A program made the translations under genes and the position numbers. The notes under the pieces were generated by a model. That model had not been told where the DNA came from and made no database searches. It saw only the letters and a program-made list of their open reading frames with translations. From Algoriphagus sp. NG3 (GTDB taxonomy: Bacteria; Bacteroidota; Bacteroidia; Cytophagales; Cyclobacteriaceae), in contig NZ_CP139421.1 of the NCBI RefSeq assembly GCF_034119865.1, positions 1,674,001 through 1,738,000 on the forward strand: a stretch of 64,000 nt of DNA. Reading direction: 5' to 3'. Positions 8,382 through 17,375 of this stretch are shown piece by piece (position 1 is the first letter of the stretch; each line of letters begins with the position of its first letter).

Positions 8382-9779
8382 ATGAAATCGAGAAGATTTG
8401 CATTCAGGGATATAGAATGGTGGATAGCCACCTTTGTCTTTTTGATCATTGTGCTGACCAACATTGTGACCGGGGTCAATTATGACCAGATTGATAAGTT
8501 CTTTGGTTCCGTGTTCATGCCCATTGTGGTGTACGTAGGCTTTTATGTAATGCATCTGGTGGTCATACCTAACTACCTATCAGACAAGAAAGTAATTCGG
8601 TTGATTCTTTTCAGTATTCTTTGCGCAGCCATCACAGGTGCATTAGCTGGTGTATGTGCTGCTGGTATAGGCACCGATGCCCAAAGGTTTTTCAGGTTTT
8701 ACTTTAGTATGCTGGCACTTTATCCGGGCTATTTATTGACCGCCATCTTGTTGAAGAAGATGCTTTTGCCCCCGATTTTCAAGGATTACCATCTTTACAA
8801 TGGTGTCCGGCTTTTGACAATTGTAATTTTTACAGTGATCTTCCTGATTGCTTCACAGATCTTTGTAAACCAAGGCACCCTGGTTATTCTTTTTATAGTG
8901 TTTCCTGCCGTGATTTTCTTTGTTCTTTATAACTACTACCTACTTTATAGAAACCAAGTAGCTGGAAAAACCAAGGCATATCGTTGGTTTCTGTGGGGAC
9001 TTATTTCGATCATTGCCCTGGTGTTTTTTATCATTGCGGCCGAGCAGAATATTCCCGAGATTATGTTGCTTGGTCTGGGAATGATCCTCTTGCTGATCTT
9101 CGTGATATTCCCTCTTTCCAATCTGGTTTTTAAAAAATACGAGGATTACATCGGGAAGATCGATGACCTGTCAATCAAGGTGAACCAGAGTTCGGCAAAT
9201 CTTAGCTTCCTTCGTTCCCAGATCAATCCGCATTTTCTTTTCAATGCACTCAATACACTTTATGGAGCTGCTCTGATGGAAAATGCCGAAAAGACCTCGG
9301 ATGGGATCCAGAAGTTGGGAGATATGATGCGCTTTATGCTTCACGAGAATCAGATGGACAAAATCCCACTTTCCAGAGAGCTGGATTACCTGAGGAATTA
9401 CCTTGATCTGCAGATGCTTCGTTTTGCAAAAGAGGATCATCTGGATGTGACCATCCACCTGAATGATGATCCTTGTACAGGAGTCATATCCCCTATGCTG
9501 CTGATCCCTTTTGTGGAAAATGCCTTCAAGCATGGCATCAGCACCAAAAATAAATCCTGGATCAAAATCAACCTACGGTGCATGCAAGGCTCCCTCCATT
9601 TGGATGTGGTGAATAGCATACATCCCAAAAAGCAAAGTGAAGACCCGAGGGATGAATCCGGGATCGGGCTGGAAAATGTCAAGAGCAGACTTGCGCATTT
9701 TTATCCGCAAAAACATAACTTGACTATCGTGGCAAACGATGCGGAACATTTCGTCCACCTTTCCTTACAGCTGGACTAA
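8382..9779 (+). CDS. LytS/YehU-type sensor histidine kinase
   Basis: 465 residues. The N-terminal ~260 residues hold several transmembrane helices (seven or eight hydrophobic stretches) and no large extracellular domain, so the signal may be sensed within the membrane. A short coiled linker precedes the His_kinase domain. The phospho-acceptor histidine is in LRSQINPHFLFNALN at about residue 283-290. The ATPase N-box is in LIPFVENAFKHG, and the G-box ESGIGLENVKSRL lies near the C terminus. It probably phosphorylates the LytTR regulator encoded 20 bp downstream; the pair forms one operon. The input signal and regulon are unknown. Confidence 0.9.
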   Translation: MKSRRFAFRDIEWWIATFVFLIIVLTNIVTGVNYDQIDKFFGSVFMPIVVYVGFYVMHLVVIPNYLSDKKVIRLILFSILCAAITGALAGVCAAGIGTDAQRFFRFYFSMLALYPGYLLTAILLKKMLLPPIFKDYHLYNGVRLLTIVIFTVIFLIASQIFVNQGTLVILFIVFPAVIFFVLYNYYLLYRNQVAGKTKAYRWFLWGLISIIALVFFIIAAEQNIPEIMLLGLGMILLLIFVIFPLSNLVFKKYEDYIGKIDDLSIKVNQSSANLSFLRSQINPHFLFNALNTLYGAALMENAEKTSDGIQKLGDMMRFMLHENQMDKIPLSRELDYLRNYLDLQMLRFAKEDHLDVTIHLNDDPCTGVISPMLLIPFVENAFKHGISTKNKSWIKINLRCMQGSLHLDVVNSIHPKKQSEDPRDESGIGLENVKSRLAHFYPQKHNLTIVANDAEHFVHLSLQLD

Positions 9780-9799
9780 TAATTAAAAAATCAAGATGA

Positions 9800-10480
9800 A
9801 TGATTCAAGCTTTAGCAATAGATGATGAAAATATGGCTTTGGAAGTGATCAAATCACATGCTTCCAAAGTCCCCTTTTTGGAATTGGTCGCCGTTTTTAC
9901 CGATGCCATAGAGGCTCTGGAGTTCATCAAGGATAATCCAGTGCAGGTAGTATTCCTCGATATCAATATGCCTGATATTTCAGGGGTTGATTTTGCGGGA
10001 TTGTTGCCAAAAGAGACCATGGTCATATTCACTACAGCTTATCCCGATTATGCGGTGAAGGGATTTGAACTGGATGCGCTGGATTATCTACTGAAGCCAT
10101 TCAATCTTGGAAGATTCCTTAAAGCCTGCCAGAAAGCTCAGGAGTGGCTAGCATTACAACCCGGAACCCGACAGCACCACTTGTATATAAAAACATCAGA
10201 AGGACAGATCAAGGTAAAGTTCACGGATCTTTTCTGCTGTGAGGCGACCGGAAACTATGTGACTTTCCATCTGAGAAACCAAAAGCTGATCAGTAGAATC
10301 ACCCTGGCTGAAATAGAAAAGGAACTTCCGCCTCATTTCATCCGAACACATCGTTCATACATCGTCAACGCGGAATTGGTGGACAAAGCAGAGCGTCATC
10401 AACTTATTCTTGATGGTCAATCATTTCCTGTGAGCATGTCCTTTATGGATGCAGTAATGGGCTACTTTGGAAATGCTTAA
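9800..10480 (+). CDS. LytTR-family response regulator
   Basis: 226 residues. The receiver domain spans 1-120, with the acidic pair at IDDE, the phospho-accepting Asp in VVFLDINMPD (about residue 54), the Thr/Ser switch in IFTTAYPDYA and the Lys in LLKPF. The LytTR DNA-binding domain spans about 130-226 (ATGNYVTFHL, then FIRTHRSYIVN). It lies 20 bp after the kinase stop and is its obvious partner. LytTR regulators bind direct repeats upstream of their targets; none could be assigned by eye. It converges with the AraC gene, with only 7 bp between the stops and no hairpin there. Confidence 0.93.
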   Translation: MIQALAIDDENMALEVIKSHASKVPFLELVAVFTDAIEALEFIKDNPVQVVFLDINMPDISGVDFAGLLPKETMVIFTTAYPDYAVKGFELDALDYLLKPFNLGRFLKACQKAQEWLALQPGTRQHHLYIKTSEGQIKVKFTDLFCCEATGNYVTFHLRNQKLISRITLAEIEKELPPHFIRTHRSYIVNAELVDKAERHQLILDGQSFPVSMSFMDAVMGYFGNA

Positions 10481-10487
10481 ATCCAGA

Positions 10488-11360
10488 TTAAAGCGAATCT
10501 ATCACATCCTTTTTGTAAGCCATTGGGGTTTTTCCTATTCTGTCTTTGAATTGCTTATTAAAATTGGAAATGGTAGGAAATCCACTTTCATAGCATACCT
10601 GGCTGATGTTCAGATCCTCATCCTGAAGCAATTTTCTTGCGTTGCTGATTCGCACATCTCCTAAGAAGTCAGAGAATGACTTATTTACCCGAGCCTTAAA
10701 ATACCTGCTAAAAGCACTCTCAGACATATTGGCCAATTCTGCCACTTCCTTTAAGGTTATTTTATTCTTGAAATTATGCAGGACATATTCCAGGATTTCA
10801 GAGATTTTATCCTTTTCGTGAGCTGTATAGTTGTTTTTATAGTCTATTTGGGTGATAGGCTCCAGTTCCGTAGAATGTGCCAAGACATTTAATATTTCCA
10901 GCAACCCAATAATACTAGCTCCGCCTTGACGGTGTACCAGCTCTTTCATCATCTTGATCACTACCTTGTTTGTGTGTCCCTTGATTTCAAGACCTCTATC
11001 TGCTCTGGCCAGCAATTTTCGGATTTCCTCAAATTCATCTTTCTGTAAACTGTCCTTGCCCAGGAAACTTTCCGGGAAATAGATCACAATGTCATGCGTC
11101 TCCAGCTTGTTTTCAGGGTCAAAGTAGGCATTGTCACATCTCCATACATGAGGAAGATTGGGGCCTGTAAGTACCAAATCCCCTTCCTTAAAAGGCTTCA
11201 TATGATCCCCTATATAACGTGTGCCCCTGCCCTTCAGAATTACGTTTAACTGGTATTCTTCGTGTGAATGCCAGTATTTATCCAGGTATGCCTCACGCAA
11301 CTCCTTAATTACAAACACCTTATTGCTTGGAATTTTAGATTTCTGTAAGGGCTTTTTCAT
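10488..11360 (-). CDS. AraC-family transcriptional regulator with cupin sensor domain
   Basis: 290 residues. The N-terminal cupin-like half (about 20-110) contains HSHEEYQLNVILKGRG and later GDLVLTGPNLPHVW. The C-terminal AraC domain (about 190-288) has two helix-turn-helix units, ITLKEVAELANMSESAFSR and LNISQVCYESGFPTISNFN, followed by the canonical FKDRIGKTPMAYK ending. Such proteins usually respond to a sugar or other small metabolite and activate neighbouring catabolic genes. No obvious target gene sits next to it, so the ligand is not inferable. It is transcribed toward the two-component system. Confidence 0.9.
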   Translation of the reverse strand: MKKPLQKSKIPSNKVFVIKELREAYLDKYWHSHEEYQLNVILKGRGTRYIGDHMKPFKEGDLVLTGPNLPHVWRCDNAYFDPENKLETHDIVIYFPESFLGKDSLQKDEFEEIRKLLARADRGLEIKGHTNKVVIKMMKELVHRQGGASIIGLLEILNVLAHSTELEPITQIDYKNNYTAHEKDKISEILEYVLHNFKNKITLKEVAELANMSESAFSRYFKARVNKSFSDFLGDVRISNARKLLQDEDLNISQVCYESGFPTISNFNKQFKDRIGKTPMAYKKDVIDSL

Positions 11361-11675
11361 TTATTATATCTGGTTTATACTTGGATTTATCTCTTTGGAA
11401 CACCTATTTAATCATAATTCAGTCATTTTTCAAGTGAAATTTTTATCAAAAAGCGTACTTTTTTCACTAGATCCGTTAATTGGCTGCTTTACATCCTATA
11501 TATAATACAAAAGTCTCAATAGGAGAATGTATGGTGTTGGATTTTATTATATGAATGGTACGGAGTAAACAGTAGAAGTGACTATATCCTTACTAAATTA
11601 TTAAAAATAAAAAGCCCTAAATCATTGTATTATACTTAGTTCGGCTAGAGATTACAATATGGAATTTAAAGCTGA

Positions 11676-11711
11676 AAAAAAGGTGGCACAACATTATGCC
11701 ACCTTTTTTGT
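11676..11711 (-). terminator. Rho-independent terminator after the small exported protein gene
   Basis: A perfect stem AAAAAAAGGTGGCA / TGCCACCTTTTTTT with an 8-nt loop. It stands about 100 bp downstream of the minus-strand gene ending at 11815, and T-runs on both strands make it usable in either direction. Apart from this, 11361-11814 holds no gene I can support. Confidence 0.8.
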
Positions 11712-11814
11712 TTATAGATAGATTGGGTTACTAGATTTTTAATTAGGTATATAGTACTGTTAGTGCGAAGGTAGGTGTATGCATCTTCAATTGTTTGAGT
11801 AATTTATACAGAAA

Positions 11815-12189
11815 TTACTTAACTCTGCTTCCTTCAGCATCAAACATTCCCATCAGATCGCCTTTGGAGTTATCCTCGTCAACTTTAGTCAACGATAATG
11901 TCACGTCATAACCACTGATAGTAAAGGAGGTGTTGATCACATCTCCGCTGATAATGGCTGAATTCATTTTTTTCTCCTCCGTAGCACCTTCTTCGATGAA
12001 GTAACCTGTAGTTTGACCATCCACTGTTTCAAATCTCATCGGGATTATCGCATCTCCTTGAGGGGTTCCTTTGACCAGCACATTCCACTTGCCCTCGAAA
12101 TATTCCGGACTGGGCATATGCCCCGCAAAGGCAAATCCCAGAGAAAATAAAAACAGTATTCCCGATAGGATAATTTTGTATGAATTCAT
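11815..12189 (-). CDS. Small exported protein, hypothetical
   Basis: 124 residues from the ATG at 12189, chosen over the longer frame because it begins directly with a signal peptide (MNSYKIILSG, then LFSLGFAFAG). The mature part is ~100 residues, mostly beta: a GKWNVLVKGTPQGD segment, a middle FETVDGQTTGYF, and DNSKGDLMGMFDAEG at the end. The pattern suggests a small lipocalin- or FABP-like beta-barrel of the kind annotated as a hypothetical secreted protein in Bacteroidota. It is monocistronic with its own terminator. Function unknown. Confidence 0.65.
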   Translation of the reverse strand: MNSYKIILSGILFLFSLGFAFAGHMPSPEYFEGKWNVLVKGTPQGDAIIPMRFETVDGQTTGYFIEEGATEEKKMNSAIISGDVINTSFTISGYDVTLSLTKVDEDNSKGDLMGMFDAEGSRVK

Positions 12190-12390
12190 GAAGATAGGGT
12201 TTTGGGTTAGGCTATTGTTTTCTTTTGGTACAATAAACATATATTTTTTTAAGCAACAAATATTGTTCAGAGAAAAATTTTATAAACTACCCCTTACTAC
12301 ATAGAAATCTTGTTTGAATGGAGTGCTTTTTTTCCAGTCAGTATCATAGCCTAAAAACAAAATGAGAATATGCTAAAATTAGAAAGGGCT

Positions 12391-13545
12391 TCAGTTCCTC
12401 TTCTTGAGCATTTCCAGCACCTTCACTATGCAGTCCCCTGCCTCGCTCAGATCCTGCTCGCTCGTATGCTTGCCAAGACTGAACCGGATAGAAGCCCTTC
12501 CTAGATCAGGATCCACACCCATAGCGAGCAGTACGTGTGAAGGTTTTGGAGTAATACTGCTGCAGGCAGACCCGGAGCTTACCGCCACTTTATGGCAAAC
12601 TCTCTTTAAGAGCTCCTCTCCTTCCACACCACCGAAGGAAATATTGGTCACATGTGGCAGACGGTTGTTTTGACCTCCGTTCAAAACCGTGTCTGACAGC
12701 TCTAACAACCGTTGTTCAAGCTTGTCCCTTAATATTTTTAACCGATTGCCATCCTTCTCCATTTCCGATAATCTCATTTCAGCAGCTTTTCCCATTCCAA
12801 CTATTGCAGGGATATTGAGCGTTCCACTCCGGAATCCTTTTTCATGACCACCTCCGGATATCTGCGCCAATGGTTTGGGCAAGGGATGGTTGTGTCGGAT
12901 ATATAGAGCCCCTATGCCTTTAGGCCCATAAAATTTATGGGCAGAAATGGCCAAAAGATGGATTCCACTTACTGAAACCGGTATTTTTCCCGCTGCCTGT
13001 ACCGCATCCGTGAAGAAAATGACGTTACTTTCCTGTGCAATTTTAGCTACCTCTGCAATGGGATGGATTATTCCTGTCTCATTGTTGGCCCACATGAGGC
13101 TGATCATTTTGGTTTCGGGTCTGATGGAAGCTTTCAATAGGTTCAAATCCAGCGTCCCGTTTGAACGTACCGGCAGATAGGTTACCTCCGCACCATACTT
13201 TTGTAATTCAGCATGGCAATCCAGCACGGCTTTATGCTCGGTTTGGCAGGTGATGTAATGCTGCTTTTCTTTTCCTTCAGCATAGTATTCGAAAATCCCC
13301 TTAATGGCAAGGTTAATAGCTTCCGTGGCTCCGGAGGTAAACACTATTTCCTTGGATTTGGCACCTATGAGATTGGCCACTTGCTCTCTAGCCTCGTCTA
13401 CAGCATTCTCGGCTACCCATCCGAAGGCGTGTGACTTACTGGCCGAATTTCCGAAATGTTCTGCAAACCAGGGCAGCATAGCTTCAATAACTTGTGGTGC
13501 GCATGGTGTGGTCGAATTGTAATCTAGATAAACGGGATAGTTCAT
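12391..13545 (-). CDS. Cysteine desulfurase, IscS/NifS family
   Basis: 384 residues, PLP-dependent. It removes sulfur from L-cysteine to give alanine and an enzyme-bound persulfide for Fe-S clusters and thio-cofactors. Landmarks are the start LDYNSTTPCAP, the substrate/PLP segment TSGATEAIN, the PLP-stacking His in TEHKAVLD, the PLP Lys in SAHKFYGPKG (about residue 205) and the catalytic Cys loop SSGSACSS near residue 325. The loop length fits group I (IscS/NifS) enzymes. No iscU, suf or tRNA-thiolation gene is adjacent, so its acceptor cannot be named. It is a single gene, with no clear terminator in the ~200 bp downstream. Confidence 0.92.
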   Translation of the reverse strand: MNYPVYLDYNSTTPCAPQVIEAMLPWFAEHFGNSASKSHAFGWVAENAVDEAREQVANLIGAKSKEIVFTSGATEAINLAIKGIFEYYAEGKEKQHYITCQTEHKAVLDCHAELQKYGAEVTYLPVRSNGTLDLNLLKASIRPETKMISLMWANNETGIIHPIAEVAKIAQESNVIFFTDAVQAAGKIPVSVSGIHLLAISAHKFYGPKGIGALYIRHNHPLPKPLAQISGGGHEKGFRSGTLNIPAIVGMGKAAEMRLSEMEKDGNRLKILRDKLEQRLLELSDTVLNGGQNNRLPHVTNISFGGVEGEELLKRVCHKVAVSSGSACSSITPKPSHVLLAMGVDPDLGRASIRFSLGKHTSEQDLSEAGDCIVKVLEMLKKRN

Positions 13546-13783
13546 ATCTGCAAAATAGGGATTTTATATGGGAAGAAAACGGATGGTTTAAGTCAGTGAA
13601 AGTTTTTAAGTTCTTGAGATAATTTGAGCTTTACTTATCTTGTTCCGGGTTGAGCTCGTACTTGTGTCATAGTGCAGGAAAGCAAAACCTAATTACTTTC
13701 CATTGACTTCCTATCAAAGAGTCATATTAGATTTCATGTGGGTTGATGAATTGGCGACATGCAATATTTCTTTAATTTTAAGC

Positions 13784-14128
13784 ATGCAAGAAACATGGAC
13801 ACTTTCTCTCCCAACTACCGGAAAACTGACCCCTGAAGTCATCAAGCAAGTTTTAATAGATAACAAAAAGGATTTAGGCATATTCCTTTCCTATTACTTC
13901 AAAAAGGAAGGGGCTCTGTCGGAAAATGTAAGCCTGAATTCTGAGGTGAGTTTTGAAGATCAAAACTCCGGAAGCTTCACCTTAGCGTTTGATCTGGTAC
14001 ACTTCAATGCCTGCTTGGCTATACACGAACAAAAACGGGATCAAATGAACATCAATTTTAAAATCGAAGGTAATGGGCTAACTCTCACTGGCCCGTATTG
14101 GCCTGAGAGAGGGATGGATGAAATTTAA
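13784..14128 (+). CDS. Hypothetical protein (114 aa)
   Basis: The frame from ATG 13784 encodes 114 residues, starting MQETWTLSLPTTG. There is no signal peptide or membrane helix. It has a mixed alpha/beta pattern, ends PYWPERGMDEI, and a strong terminator follows at 14231. A longer frame from 13703 exists, but its first 27 residues look random. I do not recognise the family. The regular strand/helix composition and the terminator suggest a real gene. Confidence 0.5.
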   Translation: MQETWTLSLPTTGKLTPEVIKQVLIDNKKDLGIFLSYYFKKEGALSENVSLNSEVSFEDQNSGSFTLAFDLVHFNACLAIHEQKRDQMNINFKIEGNGLTLTGPYWPERGMDEI

Positions 14129-14230
14129 CAGAAATTAGAATTAAGAGCCAAGAATCAAGACAGTTAACTAGGAATAGCTCAAGTCCACGGAGAGTGGGAT
14201 ATGACTAGAGGGCTGAAAGCTTAAATTGTC

Positions 14231-14256
14231 AAAACCCAGCCGTTTGGGCTGGGTTT
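14231..14256. terminator. Bidirectional terminator hairpin
   Basis: AAAACCCAGCC and GGCTGGGTTTT form a perfect 11-bp stem around a short loop. It lies between the plus-strand hypothetical gene ending at 14128 and the convergent molybdenum hydroxylase operon ending at 14489, and could serve both. Confidence 0.8.
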
Positions 14257-14488
14257 TATAAAACATAAGTACATATAAAGTTCTGAGAGAGAAATTAATG
14301 ATCATGGAATTTCTGACCATAAAGTTTGTGAAGTTCACATTTCTCAGATCCTCTTTGTGTGACAAGAACCGTGGGATAGCAGCAACTATTATGTCCAGGT
14401 TTTGCCTGAAACATGGATTCGAAGATCTTGATTCTAAAATCTTGTCTCTCGATTCTTGACTCTAATTTATAATACTTATGTCTAGCTA

Positions 14489-16654
14489 CTAACTTCTTTT
14501 TATAGCCAAATTCAAATCTTGGAACTCGCTCTGCTCAATAAACGGTTGGCTTCTAAGCCTTCTTTCAGTGGCACTGTAGATAGCATTTGCGATGGCTCCT
14601 CCTGTAGGTGGAAGGCACGGCTCCCCAAGCCCCGTCGGATCGTAACCACTATCCAGGTAGTAGGTATCCACTTCAGGAACTTCTTTCATGCGGATCAGAC
14701 GGTACTTGTCAAAATTAGTTTGGGTAGGTAATCCACCTTCAAATGTGAGGTTCCCGTACATTGCATGTCCCATTCCATCCACAACTCCCCCACGAACCTG
14801 ATGATCGGCACCGGTAGGATTGACTACCATTCCGCAATCTGTGACCACGTGGATTTTCTTCAGAGAAGGAGTGCCGTTTTCCATCTCTATATCAGCTACT
14901 TGAGCCACATAGGTTCTATGAGAGAAGTAAACAGAAAATCCCTGCTTCACATTCGGTTTTTTTCCCCAGTTGGATTTCTCCGCAGCTGTTTTCGTCACTG
15001 CAATCATTCGATCTACATTATATTGCAACTCACCTCCTACTGGATTGGCCTTTGCTTTTTCCATTAGTTCCAGTCGGAATTCTACTGGGTCTTTCTTTGC
15101 TGCTAAGGCCACTTCGTCTAGAAAAGACTGCTCTGCATAAGCTAGGAAATTGGTAATAGGGGCCCGCCAGGCATTGGTGGTAATGGAAGACTCGTAATTC
15201 ACGTTTTCTATCAGCACATTGTCCACTGCTCCTGAGGGGAAGTTATGCTCACGGGTGCTGTTGCCGGCATTCATACCCACGCCTCGCAGTTTATATCCGG
15301 TCATATTGCCATCCGCATCCAGTGCCGCTTCAAATCTATAGCGGACAGCGGGTCTATAAGCCCCACCGGTAAGATCATCTTCCCTACTCCAGGTCAATTT
15401 CACAGGGGCATTCATCAGTTTGGATACATGTACAGCTTCTGCCACATAATCTGCCCGTAGCCTCCGGCCAAATCCCCCTCCTAGCCGGGTGATCTCTACC
15501 GATATATTTTCAGGTGCAATTCCAGTAATCTCTGCGGCAGCTCTTCTGGCACTGTCTGGAGTTTGGGTCGGCCCGACTAATTCCACAGACCCCTCTTTGA
15601 CATGGGCAAAGAAATTCATGGGCTCCATAGGAGAGTGAGAAAGAAAAGGACATTGGTATTCTGCGGTCACTACCTGAGCGGCGTTTTTAAATGCCGTATT
15701 TACATTGCCATCTTCCCGCTTTACCTCTGCTTTTCCACTTGACAATAACTCCTTGAATATCTGGTCATGATCTATAGAACTCTCTACCTTTTTATCAGGT
15801 TCATATTCCACTTTCAATAGTTTTTTTGCCTTCATCAGAGGCCAAGTGGACGTGCCGACTACAGCCACACTGTTTTCAAAAGTCACTACATCTCTCACCC
15901 CTGAAACAGTTTTGGCTTCTGTATCGTCGACGGATTTGATTTTCATACCAAAAGGAGCCCGCTGAATCATCGCATGGAGCATTCCTTCTCTGTAGAAATC
16001 CAATCCAAAAAGAGGTTTTCCTGTGAAAATAGCTTTATTGTCCACGTTCTTCACCGGAGTACCGATGATTTTAAAATCCTTCTTGTCTTTCAGCGTGACT
16101 TCTTCAGGCGGGGTCAGCTGCGCCGCATCATTGACTACTTCCCCATATCCAATTTTTTGGCCACTTGCTTTATGATAAATAATACTTTCTGAGGTAGTCA
16201 ACTCCTCAGCTGGAACTTCCCATTTATTTGCAGCCGCTGATACCAGTAAATATTTTGCCGTGGCTCCGGCTTTGCGAAGCCTCTCCCAAGAATGAGGCAT
16301 GGCTCCGGATCCGCCAGTGAGCTGTCTCTCAAATCTTTCCGTGTCAAGATTCGCTTGAAGCACGCGAACTTTGCTCCAATCTGCATCCAGTTCCTCTGCC
16401 ACCACCATTGGGAAAGAAGTCTTTATATTTTGACCCAATTCAGGGTTTGGGGAATAAATCACAATGTCCCCGCTTGGGGCTATACTCAGAAAAGCATTGA
16501 AATTATGGGAATTAGCCAGTACTTCATCCGTGCTCAATACTTCCATTTTAGGAGAGTCGCAACTCATCCAGTTAAATCCGATAAATAATCCTCCTGCCGT
16601 GGTCCCTGCTATTTTCAGGAAATCTCTTCGGTTAGTTTTAGTCAATGTAGCCAT
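14489..16654 (-). CDS. Molybdenum hydroxylase large subunit (IorB/xanthine dehydrogenase family)
   Basis: 721 residues. It begins with a twin-arginine signal (NRRDFLKIAG), so it is exported folded with its cofactor. Molybdopterin-binding blocks are visible: SPMEPMN, LGGGFGRRLRADY in the middle, and the C-terminal GLGEPCLPPTGGAIANAI, whose Glu is the catalytic base expected in this family. The overall order matches the isoquinoline 1-oxidoreductase beta subunit, with periplasmic oxidation of N-heterocycles or aldehydes. It is the second gene of an operon, 2 bp after the 2Fe-2S subunit. The substrate is unknown; aldehyde is at least as likely as isoquinoline. XdhC and MocA-like genes at 41-42.7 kb may mature the cofactor. 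Confidence 0.9.
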   Translation of the reverse strand: MATLTKTNRRDFLKIAGTTAGGLFIGFNWMSCDSPKMEVLSTDEVLANSHNFNAFLSIAPSGDIVIYSPNPELGQNIKTSFPMVVAEELDADWSKVRVLQANLDTERFERQLTGGSGAMPHSWERLRKAGATAKYLLVSAAANKWEVPAEELTTSESIIYHKASGQKIGYGEVVNDAAQLTPPEEVTLKDKKDFKIIGTPVKNVDNKAIFTGKPLFGLDFYREGMLHAMIQRAPFGMKIKSVDDTEAKTVSGVRDVVTFENSVAVVGTSTWPLMKAKKLLKVEYEPDKKVESSIDHDQIFKELLSSGKAEVKREDGNVNTAFKNAAQVVTAEYQCPFLSHSPMEPMNFFAHVKEGSVELVGPTQTPDSARRAAAEITGIAPENISVEITRLGGGFGRRLRADYVAEAVHVSKLMNAPVKLTWSREDDLTGGAYRPAVRYRFEAALDADGNMTGYKLRGVGMNAGNSTREHNFPSGAVDNVLIENVNYESSITTNAWRAPITNFLAYAEQSFLDEVALAAKKDPVEFRLELMEKAKANPVGGELQYNVDRMIAVTKTAAEKSNWGKKPNVKQGFSVYFSHRTYVAQVADIEMENGTPSLKKIHVVTDCGMVVNPTGADHQVRGGVVDGMGHAMYGNLTFEGGLPTQTNFDKYRLIRMKEVPEVDTYYLDSGYDPTGLGEPCLPPTGGAIANAIYSATERRLRSQPFIEQSEFQDLNLAIKRS

Positions 16655-16656
16655 GA

Positions 16657-17115
16657 TTATTTGGATTTTGCAGCCATCGCAACAGCTTCTCTGATTTTAT
16701 GATAGGTTCCACATCTACAGATGTTTTTGTTCATCGCTTCATCTATTTCCTCCATGGAGGGAGCGGGATTCTTTTTGAGGAAAGCCGATGCATTCATAAT
16801 CTGTCCAGCCTGACAATAGCCACACTGGGCCACATCTACCTCCGCCCAGGCTTTTTGCACAGGATGGTCTCCATCTTTGGAAAGTCCTTCTATTGTGGTG
16901 ATCTCATCTTCTGTGAGACTTGCTGCCGGTGTGATGCAGGAAAACATTGCTTCCCCATTCCGATGGACGGTGCAGGCTCCACATTGGGCTATGCCACATG
17001 AATACTTTGTTCCGACTAATCCAAGATGGTCCCGAAGTACCCAGAGTAAAGGAGTATCTTCTTCTACATCAACTGAATGAGCCTTTCCGTTGATTTTAAG
17101 GTTTATAAGTGCCAT
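16657..17115 (-). CDS. 2Fe-2S subunit of molybdenum hydroxylase (IorA type)
   Basis: 152 residues, the electron-transfer partner of the large subunit downstream. The N-terminal plant-type ferredoxin cluster site is CGIAQCGAC plus a Cys about 20 residues later (MFSCITP). The C-terminal helical cluster site is CGYCQAG plus CRCGTY. Length and order match the family (~150). It has no signal peptide, so it presumably travels in complex with the Tat-signal-bearing large subunit. It starts the two-gene operon with 2 bp before the next start. About 260 bp separate it from the divergent metallo-hydrolase gene. Confidence 0.93.
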   Translation of the reverse strand: MALINLKINGKAHSVDVEEDTPLLWVLRDHLGLVGTKYSCGIAQCGACTVHRNGEAMFSCITPAASLTEDEITTIEGLSKDGDHPVQKAWAEVDVAQCGYCQAGQIMNASAFLKKNPAPSMEEIDEAMNKNICRCGTYHKIREAVAMAAKSK

Positions 17116-17375
17116 GGGTTATTGATTGTTTTTACCGCAATAAGTTAAAGAAAATCAGGAGAGTAGAGAAACCGACTATAAAAAATTAGCTTGACTTCCA
17201 CTATTTGAATTCATTCTAAAAAAATGTAGGACTCAGACTAAATACAATGAAATTGATGAGATGACTAACAAGAAAAGTAAATCACTAGTTGAAAATAATT
17301 ACGCCTATCTCGCACCTTTTTGAATCGTTTCACAGTTAAAGCCACTAGTTTATTTTCAAGCACCAGATACTTTAC

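Noticed and set aside
11659..11721. 20-codon frame over the hairpin near 11.7 kb, first considered as a peptide or small RNA
   Set aside because: It consists mostly of the terminator of the 11815-12189 gene; no independent promoter is seen.
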